Assembly (NCBI GenBank): GCA_022510615.1 | Contig: JAFLTC010000003.1 | Coordinates: 99,685-163,684, forward strand | Direction of reading: 5' to 3' | DNA from: Lachnospiraceae bacterium | Lineage (GTDB): Bacteria; Bacillota; Clostridia; Lachnospirales; Lachnospiraceae | DNA: 64,000 bases | Part shown: one piece after another, positions 17,831-27,356 of the stretch | Numbering within the stretch: position 1 is the stretch's first letter | How the letters are laid out: the number at the start of each line of letters is the position of its first letter | Notes under the pieces: generated by a model | Told to the model about the DNA's origin: nothing | Seen by the model: only the letters and a program-made list of their open reading frames with translations | The model's database searches: none | Position numbers and translations under genes: made by a program

Positions 17831-19873
17831 TTACCACGTATGAAGCTTTTTCTCAATCCGCTTTTTCACTTTCACATCTATATTTTTCTGTCCCTGATAC
17901 AGCTTCTTTAAAAACTCTTTCTTTGTCCCCTTTTTTACATAAATATCCTGAACAGCCGTATCTTCGGTCACAGTAAACTCCCCATAAAACTCAGGAGTGT
18001 CCCCCCGCAGATAAATTTCGGATGGACCCTCACGCAAAAATAGCGCATTGCGGTTAATCCGCTTTACGGTTGTCGGTAGAACACAACGATATCCAAACCA
18101 CAGGGAATTGCTGGATAACAGAGCCTCTTCACATATCTGCTCCACGCCCTTTGCTATATTTATTATAAGATAATCGTCCTCGTCCTCGTAAAATTCAGTT
18201 TTTGTAGTCTCCGAAACCTTATCTCTGGTAAGCTTATCCGTTTCCCCAATATCTATGTCAGTAAAATCCCAACCCCAGGACGCTTTCCCCATACGGTACA
18301 AAACCTTTCCGTCCTTCGATAGCAGACCGCTGGATCTATCGCTTTTAAAATACGGATTTTTTTCGTCCACCACGATATTATCTTGAACCAGTCTATGGCA
18401 GAAAGCATCCTCACTGATTTCCTTTACGGAAGCCGGAATGGTAACAGAACTAAACTCGGAAAATGTCGTATTCACTGCCCGCCTTCCCAGTGTTTCCACC
18501 CTATCCGGCAGTCTCAGCTCCGAAGCATTCAGCGTAATATTGCTTCCGATATAAACGACATTCTCAGGAAGTTCTTTAATCCAGACTCCCTTCAGGGCAT
18601 TATCTCCGATGTATTCCAGCCCTTTATTCAGAGTTACGGATACCGGAATCTCTGTATCGTTCTTCATAAGGCGTTCTGTATTATCCTCATAGCAGTAAGC
18701 AAAAGCATCCTCTCCCAGCTTTTTCATCGACTCCGGCAGCACAACATTGACGCGGCGTCCCGTATCATTTTCTCCTATCATATTGGCAAAAGCACCATGC
18801 TCGATTTCCGTCCTGCCCTCCTCAAAGGAAATTTCCATTTTCCCGCACCGGGCAAATGCTTCTTTTTCTAAACTGACATCCTTCGGTATAACAATGGATA
18901 TCTTCCCTGCATACCAGGGAATCATATTATCTTCGTAGGTAAAGGCATGGGTGGCAATTTTCTTTGTCGACTCCGGCAGGATAATTTCCCCGGTAGAGTC
19001 TCCATCTCCCAGATAGCGGACCAGAGTATCCCCCTTCATCAGGAAATCACCGTGACGGCTGAATCCCGGCACCTCCCGGTACTGGCAGTCTCCCGCCGCC
19101 ACCAGTCCGTAGGAATTAAAAATAAAGGTGTACTGATAGGTATCATCCAAAAATACCAGTTTTCTTCTCCCATTTTCTAAATCTCCTTCGCGTTCCGGCT
19201 CGCCAAAGGCGGCGACACAGTCTCCCTCAAAACAATTTTTATTGATATTTCCGATATAGGAATCATAATATTCGTCCGGCTCTTTCTCCCACAGGGCATG
19301 AAGCCGGTAAATCCGTCCCGATTCGTCCCTTTCCAAACCACAATAATCCTGTAATTTTTCTTCCAGACTCTCCGTTTTCCCCAGCCAGTCTGTCAGCGTA
19401 CTCACTGCCTCTGTCTCCAGCTTCTCTTTCTTCTTCAACACACCCTGAAACGCCCAACCTTCCGTGTTTTCGCCTTTCGGTATGGACAACTGTATCTGGT
19501 TTTCTCCCAACACGATACTACCCGTTTCTTTATCCCCATATTTCGGAACATATTGGTATTTTCCCCAGTCCATTTTCATCTGATAGTGAAATTCATAAGT
19601 ATTATCGACGGTCATATTGGCAGCAAAGTGAGACAGCTTCGCACCACTTTCTTTGTTTTTCAGAGAAATTACCATATGGGCACCAGTTACCCGGCGGACC
19701 GTCAGCTCCGTCTTTTCATCCTCACTGACCCAGACGCCCTCATAACTTTTGCATTTTTTCGCAAACTCTCTGGCATCCTGCTCCTGCACATATGTACCGA
19801 GTACCCACATGAGGATGGCACAGAGCAGCACACCTGCCAAAATAATGATTAATCGCTTTTTTCGTATGGACAA
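17831..19873 (-). CDS. Membrane-anchored leucine-rich-repeat (BspA/LRR_5-like) protein
   Basis: About 680 residues. I place the start at TTG (19873), seven bases after AGAGGGGGG; a GTG at 19879 and another at 19897 are alternatives with poorer spacing. An N-terminal helix (RLIIILAGVLLCAILMWVLG) anchors or exports the protein. After a ~200-residue region come irregular BspA-type leucine-rich repeats, for example IILPESTKKIATHAFTYED, VVLPESMKKLGEDAFAYC, VTLNKGLEYIGDNALKGV and VTIPASVKEISEDAFCH. Such repeats usually mediate binding to proteins or cells. It follows trxB by about 45 bases, and a copy of the dispersed palindromic element lies in the gap. Confidence 0.75.
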   Translation of the reverse strand: MSIRKKRLIIILAGVLLCAILMWVLGTYVQEQDAREFAKKCKSYEGVWVSEDEKTELTVRRVTGAHMVISLKNKESGAKLSHFAANMTVDNTYEFHYQMKMDWGKYQYVPKYGDKETGSIVLGENQIQLSIPKGENTEGWAFQGVLKKKEKLETEAVSTLTDWLGKTESLEEKLQDYCGLERDESGRIYRLHALWEKEPDEYYDSYIGNINKNCFEGDCVAAFGEPEREGDLENGRRKLVFLDDTYQYTFIFNSYGLVAAGDCQYREVPGFSRHGDFLMKGDTLVRYLGDGDSTGEIILPESTKKIATHAFTYEDNMIPWYAGKISIVIPKDVSLEKEAFARCGKMEISFEEGRTEIEHGAFANMIGENDTGRRVNVVLPESMKKLGEDAFAYCYEDNTERLMKNDTEIPVSVTLNKGLEYIGDNALKGVWIKELPENVVYIGSNITLNASELRLPDRVETLGRRAVNTTFSEFSSVTIPASVKEISEDAFCHRLVQDNIVVDEKNPYFKSDRSSGLLSKDGKVLYRMGKASWGWDFTDIDIGETDKLTRDKVSETTKTEFYEDEDDYLIINIAKGVEQICEEALLSSNSLWFGYRCVLPTTVKRINRNALFLREGPSEIYLRGDTPEFYGEFTVTEDTAVQDIYVKKGTKKEFLKKLYQGQKNIDVKVKKRIEKKLHTW

Positions 19874-19890
19874 AGCCACTCCCCCCTCTC

Positions 19891-19909
19891 TTAGCACAAT
19901 GATGCCAAT
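19891..19909. repeat. Dispersed near-palindromic element, copy between trxB and the LRR gene
   Basis: TTAGCAC-AATG-ATGCCAA is an imperfect palindrome with 7-base arms, directly upstream of the LRR gene's ribosome site. It is one of at least five similar copies at gene borders in the window. Confidence 0.5.
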
Positions 19910-19918
19910 GCAATACCT

Positions 19919-20830
19919 CTACCCGATATATTCGCAGGCAGCAAGTGCTGCCACAGCTCCGTCCGCCGCCGCTGTCGTCAGCTGCCGCACTGTTTTCGTC
20001 CTGCAGTCCCCTGCTGTAAAAATGCCGGCAGTCCTTGTCAGGCAATCCTCCTCCGCCTGAATGTACCCTTTCTCATCTACCGTAACCAAATCTTTAAAAG
20101 CTTCATTATCGGGCATCTGTCCGATTGCCACAAAAAGCCCATTTAGCTTTTTTTCAGTTTCTTCATCGGTAACCACATTTTTCAGGATAACTCCCTCTAT
20201 CATCGTATCCCCCTGCAGCTTTGTCACTACCGTATCCAAGATAAACTCCACATTTTCTTTTTCCTGTAACGCCTGCAGCTTCCTGCTCTCTCCGCGAAAT
20301 TCTTCTCTTCTGTGAATCACCGATACTTTTTTACAATAGCCGGATAAAAACAGGGCATCCTCTAAAGCAGTGTTGCCACCACCTACCACAGCCACCTCCC
20401 GGTCACGGAAAAAAGCCCCGTCACAAGTAGCACAGTAAGACAGGCCCGCTCCCATAAACCGGGTCTCCTCCTCCACTCCCAACGGGCGGTTTTTCGCTCC
20501 GGTAGCCAAAATAACGGTCCGGGTTTCATATTCTTTTTTCTCTGTCGATACCAGCTTCGTATCCCCTTTGTCTGTAATGCCTATGACCTTTCCCCGCTCA
20601 AAACCGGCTCCCAGTCCGGTAGCCTGCTCATATAATCCGGTGGCAAACTCATAGCCGGATATGTGCTTAATCCCCGGATAGTTTTCAATCTCCGGGGAAT
20701 TCACAATCTGACCGCCATAATTTTTCTGCTCCAGCACCAGTACCTTTTTCCCGGCACGGACACCGTAAATCGCCGCAGAAAGCCCTGCCGTACCGCCACC
20801 TACAATGATAATGTCATACACGTTCTCCAC
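19919..20830 (-). CDS. trxB: Thioredoxin reductase (NADPH)
   Basis: The protein has 303 residues, standard for low-molecular-weight TrxB. It transfers electrons from NADPH through FAD to thioredoxin. The FAD motif GGGTAGLSAAIYGVRAGKKV is at the N-terminus. The redox pair is CATCDGAFF at about residue 135, followed by the NADPH motif VVGGGNTALEDALFL. The C-terminal FAD contact is GIFTAGDCRTK. The start is a GTG 7 bases after the trxA stop, so trxA-trxB form an operon. Confidence 0.93.
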   Translation of the reverse strand: MENVYDIIIVGGGTAGLSAAIYGVRAGKKVLVLEQKNYGGQIVNSPEIENYPGIKHISGYEFATGLYEQATGLGAGFERGKVIGITDKGDTKLVSTEKKEYETRTVILATGAKNRPLGVEEETRFMGAGLSYCATCDGAFFRDREVAVVGGGNTALEDALFLSGYCKKVSVIHRREEFRGESRKLQALQEKENVEFILDTVVTKLQGDTMIEGVILKNVVTDEETEKKLNGLFVAIGQMPDNEAFKDLVTVDEKGYIQAEEDCLTRTAGIFTAGDCRTKTVRQLTTAAADGAVAALAACEYIG

Positions 20831-20837
20831 CCCGGTT

Positions 20838-21143
20838 CTACAAAAGTTCTAAAATCTCTTCCTTTGACACAACGCCTACCGAACGCCCGGCCTCTGCACC
20901 GTCCTTCATGACAACAAGGGTCGGGATTCCCATAACCTTAAACTGCATGGCCAAATCCTGATATTTGTCCACATCGATTTTTCCCACTTTAATATCGCTT
21001 CTTTCCCCGGCGATTTCCTCCACTACAGGAGCAAGCATCTGGCAGGGACCACACCAGCCTGCCCAGAAATCAATCAGCACCGGTTTATCGGACTGCATTA
21101 CCTCTGTTTCATAATTTTCCTTCGTTATCTCTATTACTGACAT
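20838..21143 (-). CDS. trxA: Thioredoxin
   Basis: The protein has 101 residues with the active site WAGWCGPCQMLAPV (first Cys about residue 31) and the cis-Pro loop VMGIPTLVVMKDG. It is a cytosolic disulfide reductant for the reductase encoded just downstream. The start is behind GGAGG. A copy of the dispersed palindromic element lies upstream at 21166-21185. Confidence 0.93.
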   Translation of the reverse strand: MSVIEITKENYETEVMQSDKPVLIDFWAGWCGPCQMLAPVVEEIAGERSDIKVGKIDVDKYQDLAMQFKVMGIPTLVVMKDGAEAGRSVGVVSKEEILELL

Positions 21144-21165
21144 AACTAACCTCCTGTCTCTGGTT

Positions 21166-21185
21166 TTAGCACGATGACGCTACCA
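21166..21185. repeat. Dispersed near-palindromic element, copy upstream of trxA
   Basis: TTAGCACGATGACGCTACCA shares TTAGCACGATG with copies at 55236 and 42626. It lies in the 98-base gap between the GTPase-nuclease fusion gene and trxA. Confidence 0.5.
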
Positions 21186-21241
21186 GTATATCCATTCTAG
21201 CATTTATTATAGCAAATACCGTGCAGAAAGCAACTTGATTC

Positions 21242-23860
21242 CTAATCCTTATTAAAAAATTCCCTCATCTGTTCTTCGGCGCTCTTTACTCTCTCCTCTA
21301 ACTCCCTGGCTGATAACAGTCGGCAGCCGGCACCACGGATAATAATCTGCTCCAAGCCATCAGAGGTCGCCACAGTAATATCGTACCTCTTTCCGTTTTC
21401 GTGGGCAAATTTTTCTATATACTGGTCTGCGGTTTCCGCCTCTTTCGTATATACTACATGAATGTTGTGATAATCTAAAATTTCCGTCCGATGGTTCTGG
21501 ACCCGATAGGCATCAAACACAAGGATCAGATGACATTTTTGAAACCCCTGATAATTGCACAAAATGTCCATGAGCCTCCCTCTCGCACCGTCAATATCCA
21601 CCTTTGCCAGTTCCCGCAGTTCCTCCCATGCAAAAATAATATTATAGCCGTCTACTAAGAGATAGGGTTCCCCCTTTTCCACTTTCTTTCTCGGTTTCGA
21701 CAGCCCCACAGAGGCAGTGGTCAGGGAGCGGAGCTTTTTCCCGGATATCCCCTTGTGGGAGATTGGAACACCTTTTTTATTGGCATGGGATGCCTGCTCT
21801 AAAATCCGATCAATTTCCTCCACATCAATAAAGTCCTCCACCGGAGATGACAGCCTCGTCTCCTCCGGTTCCATCTGCTCCTCTCTCCTCTCCTTTACGC
21901 ATTCCACGTGGGCATATCCTGGAACCTCCTCCCAGCTCACATAAAAACCGGAACCATGGGTACAGAAAACCGAGCCGGTAGGATTTTCTCCATCCTGCTC
22001 CGGCTGGTAACCGATATTTTCTATTACCGCGGAAGCATTGTGACATGGATAATATCCCTGAAATGTACAGAAAATTCTTCCCTCCCCCTTCGTATACGCT
22101 GTTACCTCTGTCGGATAATCCTGCATGGTCGCCACCGGGGCACGACCGGTAAGAACGGAAGTACCGTCTGCCCCCTGCTCCAGTTCAAAGGTGCCCGACA
22201 TTTTCTCAATATCCGCCAGAGCACGTCCCACCATAGTTTCCGGAATTTCCAGCCGGAATTCATAATAGGGTTCCAAAAGTACCGATTCCGCCTGCATCAG
22301 TCCCTGTCTGACGGCCCGGTAAGTCGCCTGTCTAAAATCGCCGCCCTCCGTGTGCTTTAAATGGGCACGGCCGGCTATGAGAGTGATTTTTATATCGGTA
22401 AGGGCAGAGCCTGTCAACACTCCCGGATGCTCCCTCTCTGCCAGATGAGTCATTATGAGTCTCTGCCAGTTCTTATCCAATATGTCCTCACTACAGTCCG
22501 CCGCAATCTGCACGCCGCTTCCCGGCTCTCCCGGTTCCATCCACAGATGAACTTCCGCATAATGGCGCAGGGGCTCAAAATGCCCGATTCCCTCCACGGA
22601 ATTTTTTATACTTTCTTTGTAGACAATATTGCCCGTGCCAAATTCCACGCATACACCAAACCGCTTCTCAATCCGGCTTTTTAAAATTTCAATCTGAACC
22701 TCTCCCATAACCTTTGCCTGGATTTCCTGCAATTCTTCATTCCAGACAATATGAAGTTCCGGCTCCTCCTCCTCTAACTCCCTGAGCTTTGGCAAAATCA
22801 CCGCCGGCTCACAACCCTCCGGCAGTTCGATGCGGTATGTCAGCACCGGCTCCAATACCGGCTTTTCCGACCTTTTTTCAAATCCAAGCCCCTCTCCCGG
22901 ATAGGTACCTGTTAATCCCGTCAGGGCGCAGACCATACCTGCCTCCGCCTCCGGTATCGCTTCAAAGCGGTCGCCGGAATAGAGTCTGATCTGTGTTATC
23001 TTTTCCCTCTCCCCGGTCTTTTCCACAGGCAGCTCCATCCGGTTTTTGATACAGCCACCGGTTACCTTTACATAGGTAAGCCGGGTCCCCTGATTATCTC
23101 TCGCTATTTTAAAAACCTTCGCACCGAATTCTTCCGGGTAAACCGGTGCCTTCGCATACTTACTAAGTCCCCGAAAAAACTCCTCCACACCTTCCATTTT
23201 CAGTGCCGAGCCAAAAAAGCAGGGAAACAGTACCCTCTTTTTTATGAGAGAAATAATTTCCCCGGAATCCACTGTCCCGTTTTCCAAAAATTGTTCCAGC
23301 AGTTCCTCGTCACAGAGGGCAACGCTCTCATAAAATTCTTCCCCCTCCGGTCGGGAGAAATCTACTATATTACCGCCGAGACGTGCATTCAGTTCCTTTA
23401 ATATTTTATTTTTATCCGTTCCCGGCTGGTCCATTTTATTGACAAATAAAAAAATGGGGATATAATATTTTTCCAGCAGACGCCAGAGAGTAACGGTGTG
23501 TCCCTGCACACCATCGGCACCGCTGATGACTAAAATTCCATAGTTAAGCACCGGAAGCGTCCGCTCCATCTCTGCGGAAAAATCCACATGTCCCGGTGTA
23601 TCGAGAAGCGTTACCGTCGTATCCTCAAAAGAAAAGACAGCCTGCTTAGAAAATATCGTAATTCCCCTTGCTCTCTCTAATTCATCCGTATCCAGAAAAG
23701 CATCACCATTATCCACTCTTCCCATTTTTTTCAGCTGCCCGGCCGTATACATCAGCCCCTCTGACAGCGTGGTCTTGCCCGCATCCACGTGGGCCAATAT
23801 TCCGATGCTAACATGTTTTGAACTCTTTTTGCCTAATCTATTTTCAGACGTATCTTCCAT
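21242..23860 (-). CDS. TetM/EF-G-like translational GTPase fused to a Rae1/YacP-type NYN nuclease domain
   Basis: The protein has 872 residues, starting at the ATG behind GAAAGGGG (23860). Residues ~15-650 follow the TetM/EF-G plan: P-loop AHVDAGKTT (23-31), RGITIF, DTPGHVDF, NKMD, then domains II-V. Residues ~731-872 match YacP/Rae1, the B. subtilis ribosome-associated mRNA endonuclease: LLVDGYN, LVFDAYRV, ETADQYIEKFA, VATSDGLEQ and SARELEERV. The acidic residues expected for the nuclease (about Asp737, Asp783, Asp812, Asp834) are all present. A ~60-residue linker joins the two parts. TetM family members displace drugs from the ribosomal A site, and Rae1 cuts mRNA there. The fusion should therefore act at the ribosomal A site (inference). 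Resistance to tetracycline cannot be concluded. Confidence 0.88.
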   Translation of the reverse strand: MEDTSENRLGKKSSKHVSIGILAHVDAGKTTLSEGLMYTAGQLKKMGRVDNGDAFLDTDELERARGITIFSKQAVFSFEDTTVTLLDTPGHVDFSAEMERTLPVLNYGILVISGADGVQGHTVTLWRLLEKYYIPIFLFVNKMDQPGTDKNKILKELNARLGGNIVDFSRPEGEEFYESVALCDEELLEQFLENGTVDSGEIISLIKKRVLFPCFFGSALKMEGVEEFFRGLSKYAKAPVYPEEFGAKVFKIARDNQGTRLTYVKVTGGCIKNRMELPVEKTGEREKITQIRLYSGDRFEAIPEAEAGMVCALTGLTGTYPGEGLGFEKRSEKPVLEPVLTYRIELPEGCEPAVILPKLRELEEEEPELHIVWNEELQEIQAKVMGEVQIEILKSRIEKRFGVCVEFGTGNIVYKESIKNSVEGIGHFEPLRHYAEVHLWMEPGEPGSGVQIAADCSEDILDKNWQRLIMTHLAEREHPGVLTGSALTDIKITLIAGRAHLKHTEGGDFRQATYRAVRQGLMQAESVLLEPYYEFRLEIPETMVGRALADIEKMSGTFELEQGADGTSVLTGRAPVATMQDYPTEVTAYTKGEGRIFCTFQGYYPCHNASAVIENIGYQPEQDGENPTGSVFCTHGSGFYVSWEEVPGYAHVECVKERREEQMEPEETRLSSPVEDFIDVEEIDRILEQASHANKKGVPISHKGISGKKLRSLTTASVGLSKPRKKVEKGEPYLLVDGYNIIFAWEELRELAKVDIDGARGRLMDILCNYQGFQKCHLILVFDAYRVQNHRTEILDYHNIHVVYTKEAETADQYIEKFAHENGKRYDITVATSDGLEQIIIRGAGCRLLSARELEERVKSAEEQMREFFNKD

Positions 23861-24047
23861 CGAAAATACCCCTTTCTGTATCTTATAATGAATGATTATA
23901 GCACAAAAAATGGTATAAGTCGATAAATATAACCGTGCCATCCTACGTACTTAATATTTTTTGCAACATATTCTCCGGCTGATTCGTTTTGTGTATATAC
24001 TGTACTAGTATGTACCACCAAAATACTTTATAGGAAAGGAGTATTCT

Positions 24048-24935
24048 ATGAACACAAAAGCAAAAAATGTCGGACTTTTGGCACTTCTGTCTATTATGAC
24101 AGTTGCCTGCCTGGGAACAGGAATCAGTACCAAAGCGGCAGCAAAAAAACTCAACAAAAAAAAGGCGGTTATGTATACCGGAGGCACGCTGACGCTAAAA
24201 GTCAAAAAGGCAAAGGCCTCTTCTGTCCGTTGGAAGTCATCTAAAAAGACTATTGCCACGGTAAAAAAGGGGAAAGTCACAGCACTGAAAAAAGGAAAGG
24301 TAACCATTACCGCCAAAACCGGAAAACAAAAATTAAAATGCAAAATCACAGTGAATTCCAATTCCCTGAACCGCAAATCCGTGACGGTATATCAAAACGG
24401 CAGCTTTCAGATGAAGGCAACTCATCTGAAAAAAGGCATTATCAAGGGGTGGCGCAGTGCTAATCCTGACGTTGCCTCTATCTCAACTACCGGACTCATA
24501 AAAGGGAACTCCCTTGGCTCTACGGATATTACAGTATCTCTGAAATCAGAGACCTACACTTGCCATGTAATAGTAGTGGCAGCCCTGTCACGGGAGGATT
24601 TCCACGCTGAATTTACCGATGAGAAAAATAATTCCTACACGAATTTTATTGACTATGCAAAATACTGGAATTATCCAACGGATTACATCAATGCAGATGG
24701 TTCAGACAAAACCAAGCGGGGAATTGGCACAGGAGCTTACGGAGAGGGCAGGAAAGAAACTATCACCTTTACCACAGGTGTTGTTACCTACGTTTTGGAA
24801 GGACTGGACACCGGAGATGCCACTTACTTTTATGAATATACTTACTCAGAGGGCGGGGCAAAATACCAGCTGCGTTTTTATTTTAATAAAAATAATAAAG
24901 TAACCTTGCTCCTTTTAGCAAAAGGGCTCAGCTAG
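24048..24935 (+). CDS. Secreted protein with two Big2 Ig-like domains
   Basis: The protein has 295 residues, starting behind GAAAGGAG. A signal peptide (VGLLALLSIMTVACLGTG, cleavage near KAAA) precedes two Big2 domains (about 38-105 and 106-178: MYTGGTLTLKVKK...VATVKKGKVTALKKGKVTITA; VYQNGSFQMKA...VASISTTGLIKGNSLGSTDITV). The C-terminal ~115 residues are acidic and aromatic with no family I recognise. The context is single-gene. The stop codon lies inside a perfect 8-bp hairpin (24933-24953). Confidence 0.75.
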   Translation: MNTKAKNVGLLALLSIMTVACLGTGISTKAAAKKLNKKKAVMYTGGTLTLKVKKAKASSVRWKSSKKTIATVKKGKVTALKKGKVTITAKTGKQKLKCKITVNSNSLNRKSVTVYQNGSFQMKATHLKKGIIKGWRSANPDVASISTTGLIKGNSLGSTDITVSLKSETYTCHVIVVAALSREDFHAEFTDEKNNSYTNFIDYAKYWNYPTDYINADGSDKTKRGIGTGAYGEGRKETITFTTGVVTYVLEGLDTGDATYFYEYTYSEGGAKYQLRFYFNKNNKVTLLLLAKGLS

Positions 24936-25031
24936 CATAACGGCCTTATGCTAAGGTTATACTGACAAAAACTCCCCGCCAGACCGATGGACAGCCTTAT
25001 AGCAAAGTCCGTCAGCCTGTCGGGGTTTTAT
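24932..25031 (+). terminator. Hairpin cluster downstream of the Big2 gene
   Basis: TAGCATAA-CGGCC-TTATGCTA (24933-24953) is a perfect hairpin overlapping the stop codon. Further on, CCCCG (24974-24978) pairs with CGGGG (25021-25025), which is followed by TTTT; inside lies a GGAC/GTCC stem. The outer pair plus T-run acts as a terminator candidate. The first hairpin resembles a weak copy of the dispersed element. Confidence 0.5.
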
Positions 25032-25093
25032 CATCCCACTAATTTATAGTCTCTTTCAAATAATAACGCATGTCATACCTCAGATCCTCTGCA

Positions 25094-25813
25094 TTAGTCA
25101 TCATCCCGTGATTCCGAATCAAACTCCAGAATCTTTCCGGATTTGGCATGAATGGTCAATTCATACTCCATATTACCTTTTACCAGCTCCACTTCATATA
25201 CTGGTACACCGTCTTCCTTATCATATTCTACTTTGATAACCTTAGCACCCGGCACTTTTTTTAGCGCAATGCTCTTTGCCTTTGCCGCACCGATATATTT
25301 CGTAGAGGAAGAAGATTTTTTCACAATCTTCCACTCATATTCCAACAGCTTTCCTGTTTTAGCATGATATACCAGCTTATATTGTTTGTTTCCCTTTTTC
25401 AGCTTGACCTTGTATCCGGCCACACCGTCATCATACCGGAAACTGAGACTGGTTATTTTTGCCTTTGTTACTTGTTTTTTTGCTTTTTTCTTAATCGCAC
25501 TACGTGTCTTGTTTTTCCGGTTCTCATAGGATTTGATAATACCGTTCGTATCCCACTCATACTCTATGAGTTTACCGTCTGAAGCACGGTATTTCAAATT
25601 ATATTCCCGTTTCCCCTTTATCATATCCACGTCATATACCAGCGTACCGTTTTCATAATCGGTATCCACCTCTGTCACAGTTGCTGATTTCACTTTCTTC
25701 TGTGCCAGTTTTTGTGCTGCTGCTGGGTTTGTTAATTTTTTCGCCTCTGCAGATGCCGGAACTAAAAGCACCGCACAGGCAAATGCTACTGCTAAAATTC
25801 CTGATTTTCTCAT
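25094..25813 (-). CDS. Secreted protein with three PepSY-like domains
   Basis: The protein has 239 residues, starting at the ATG behind AAGGAGG. A signal peptide (ILAVAFACAVLLVPASAEA) is followed by three PepSY-type units, each with an A-x-x-x-A-x-K helix and then Y-x-V-x-x-x-K-G-x-x-x-Y-x-L/V plus A-x-x-G-K-x-L/I-E (for example YDVDMIKGKREYNLKYRASDGKLIEYEW). PepSY domains are extracellular and often inhibit or bind proteases. The substrate is not predictable. It is divergent from trkA. Confidence 0.78.
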   Translation of the reverse strand: MRKSGILAVAFACAVLLVPASAEAKKLTNPAAAQKLAQKKVKSATVTEVDTDYENGTLVYDVDMIKGKREYNLKYRASDGKLIEYEWDTNGIIKSYENRKNKTRSAIKKKAKKQVTKAKITSLSFRYDDGVAGYKVKLKKGNKQYKLVYHAKTGKLLEYEWKIVKKSSSSTKYIGAAKAKSIALKKVPGAKVIKVEYDKEDGVPVYEVELVKGNMEYELTIHAKSGKILEFDSESRDDD

Positions 25814-25939
25814 GGTTATGACCTCCTTTTTCGTAAACAATACACCTATATTATATAACTTTTTTAACAATAAACAAGTTTTTAGTGATTTTTTTCAGGT
25901 AAAATGATATAGTATAATGGGATATGGAGGTAGAATCAT

Positions 25940-27340
25940 ATGCGAAAAACAAAAAGTCGTATAAAACAGGGATTACATATTATTATAGTCGGCTGCGGAA
26001 AAGTCGGCGCTGCCCTGATTGAGCAGTTAAGCAAAGAAGGACATGACATTACTATTATAGACAAAAATCCGGAAAAAATTCAGGAACTGTCCGGTCAGTT
26101 TGATATTATGGGTCTTGTGGGAAACGGTGCCAGCTACAGCGTCCAGATGGAAGCAGGTATTGAAAATACAGATTTGATTATTGCCGTCACCGGTTCGGAC
26201 GAGCTGAATCTTCTCTGCTGCACGGTTGCCAAACAGGTCGGTGACTGTGCCGCCATTGCCAGAGTCCGCACACCGGACTACAGTAAGGAAGTCGGATATT
26301 TACGGGAAAAGCTTGGTCTTACTCTCGTCATCAATCCGGAACTGGAGGCCTCCAAGGAAGCCGCACGGATTTTGTATTTACCTACGGCACTGGAAGTCAA
26401 TTCCTTTGCCCACGGGCAGGCTGAGATTATTAAATTTAAAATTCCGGAGGGCAATGTTTTAGATGGTATTACCATTGCAGAGCTGGGAAAGCATGTTTCT
26501 GCGGAAATTGCCTCCGACGTTTTGATTTGTGCCATTGAGCGGGAAGGAGAAGTAACTATTCCCGGCGGTGATTTTAAAATGGCAAAGGATGATATTATTT
26601 CCTTTGTGGCTGCCAGAAAGGTAATTCATCATTTTCTGAAAAGCATTGGCTTTAAAACGAAACAGGTGCGGGACACGATGATTGTCGGTGGCGGGAAATC
26701 TACCTATTACCTTGCCCACCAGCTTTTGCGCATGGGAATTGATGTTAAAATTATAGAGCAAAATAAAAAACGCTGTGAGGAATTAAGCATTCTTCTTCCC
26801 CAGGCGATTATTATTAACGGTGACGGAACAGACCAGGAGCTTTTGAAGGAAGCAGGAATCGAACACACGGAATCCTTTATTCCTTTAACGGGAATTGACG
26901 AAGAAAATGTTATGCTGACCTTACAGGTCAGACAGATGTCCAACGCCAAAACCATTACGAAAATTAACCGTGCCGCCTTTAAAAATGTAATTAATACCCT
27001 GGATCTTGGCAGTGTAATTTATCCCCGTTATATTACCTCGGAGGCTATTATCGCCTACGTCCGGGCAAAAAAGAATTCGATGGACAGCAACATTGAAACA
27101 CTGTATCATATGTTTGATTACCGGGCGGAAGCCATTGAGTTTCGTGTGGATGAGCCTTCCATGGTAACAGATGTTCCTCTAAAGGATCTCAACCTGAAGA
27201 AAAATCTTCTTGTCTGCTGTATTTACCGAAACGGCTCTATTTTGATTCCAAGCGGACAGGACATTATACAAACCGGTGACACGGTAATGGTCGTTACGAC
27301 CCATTCCGGGTTTGATGATATACAGGATATTTTAGCATAA
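25940..27340 (+). CDS. trkA: Trk potassium uptake regulatory subunit TrkA
   Basis: The protein has 466 residues, the normal length for duplicated TrkA. Two NAD-binding RCK-N domains are present (HIIIVGCGKVGAALIEQLSKEGHDITIID and DTMIVGGGKSTYYLAHQLLRMGIDVKIIE), each followed by a TrkA-C domain. It gates the membrane subunit TrkH encoded 17 bases downstream in response to nucleotides. The start is behind GGAGG. Confidence 0.93.
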   Translation: MRKTKSRIKQGLHIIIVGCGKVGAALIEQLSKEGHDITIIDKNPEKIQELSGQFDIMGLVGNGASYSVQMEAGIENTDLIIAVTGSDELNLLCCTVAKQVGDCAAIARVRTPDYSKEVGYLREKLGLTLVINPELEASKEAARILYLPTALEVNSFAHGQAEIIKFKIPEGNVLDGITIAELGKHVSAEIASDVLICAIEREGEVTIPGGDFKMAKDDIISFVAARKVIHHFLKSIGFKTKQVRDTMIVGGGKSTYYLAHQLLRMGIDVKIIEQNKKRCEELSILLPQAIIINGDGTDQELLKEAGIEHTESFIPLTGIDEENVMLTLQVRQMSNAKTITKINRAAFKNVINTLDLGSVIYPRYITSEAIIAYVRAKKNSMDSNIETLYHMFDYRAEAIEFRVDEPSMVTDVPLKDLNLKKNLLVCCIYRNGSILIPSGQDIIQTGDTVMVVTTHSGFDDIQDILA

Positions 27341-27356
27341 GGAAGAGTGAGAAGAC

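Noticed and set aside
21242..23860. Tetracycline resistance gene
   Set aside because: The GTPase part belongs to the TetM/EF-G superfamily, but the domain IV loops differ from TetM as I remember it and a nuclease domain is attached. Resistance cannot be claimed from sequence.
24005..24376. Minus-strand frame across the start of the Big2 gene
   Set aside because: It is a Phe/Val-rich shadow of a Lys-rich secreted protein with a good ribosome site on the plus strand.
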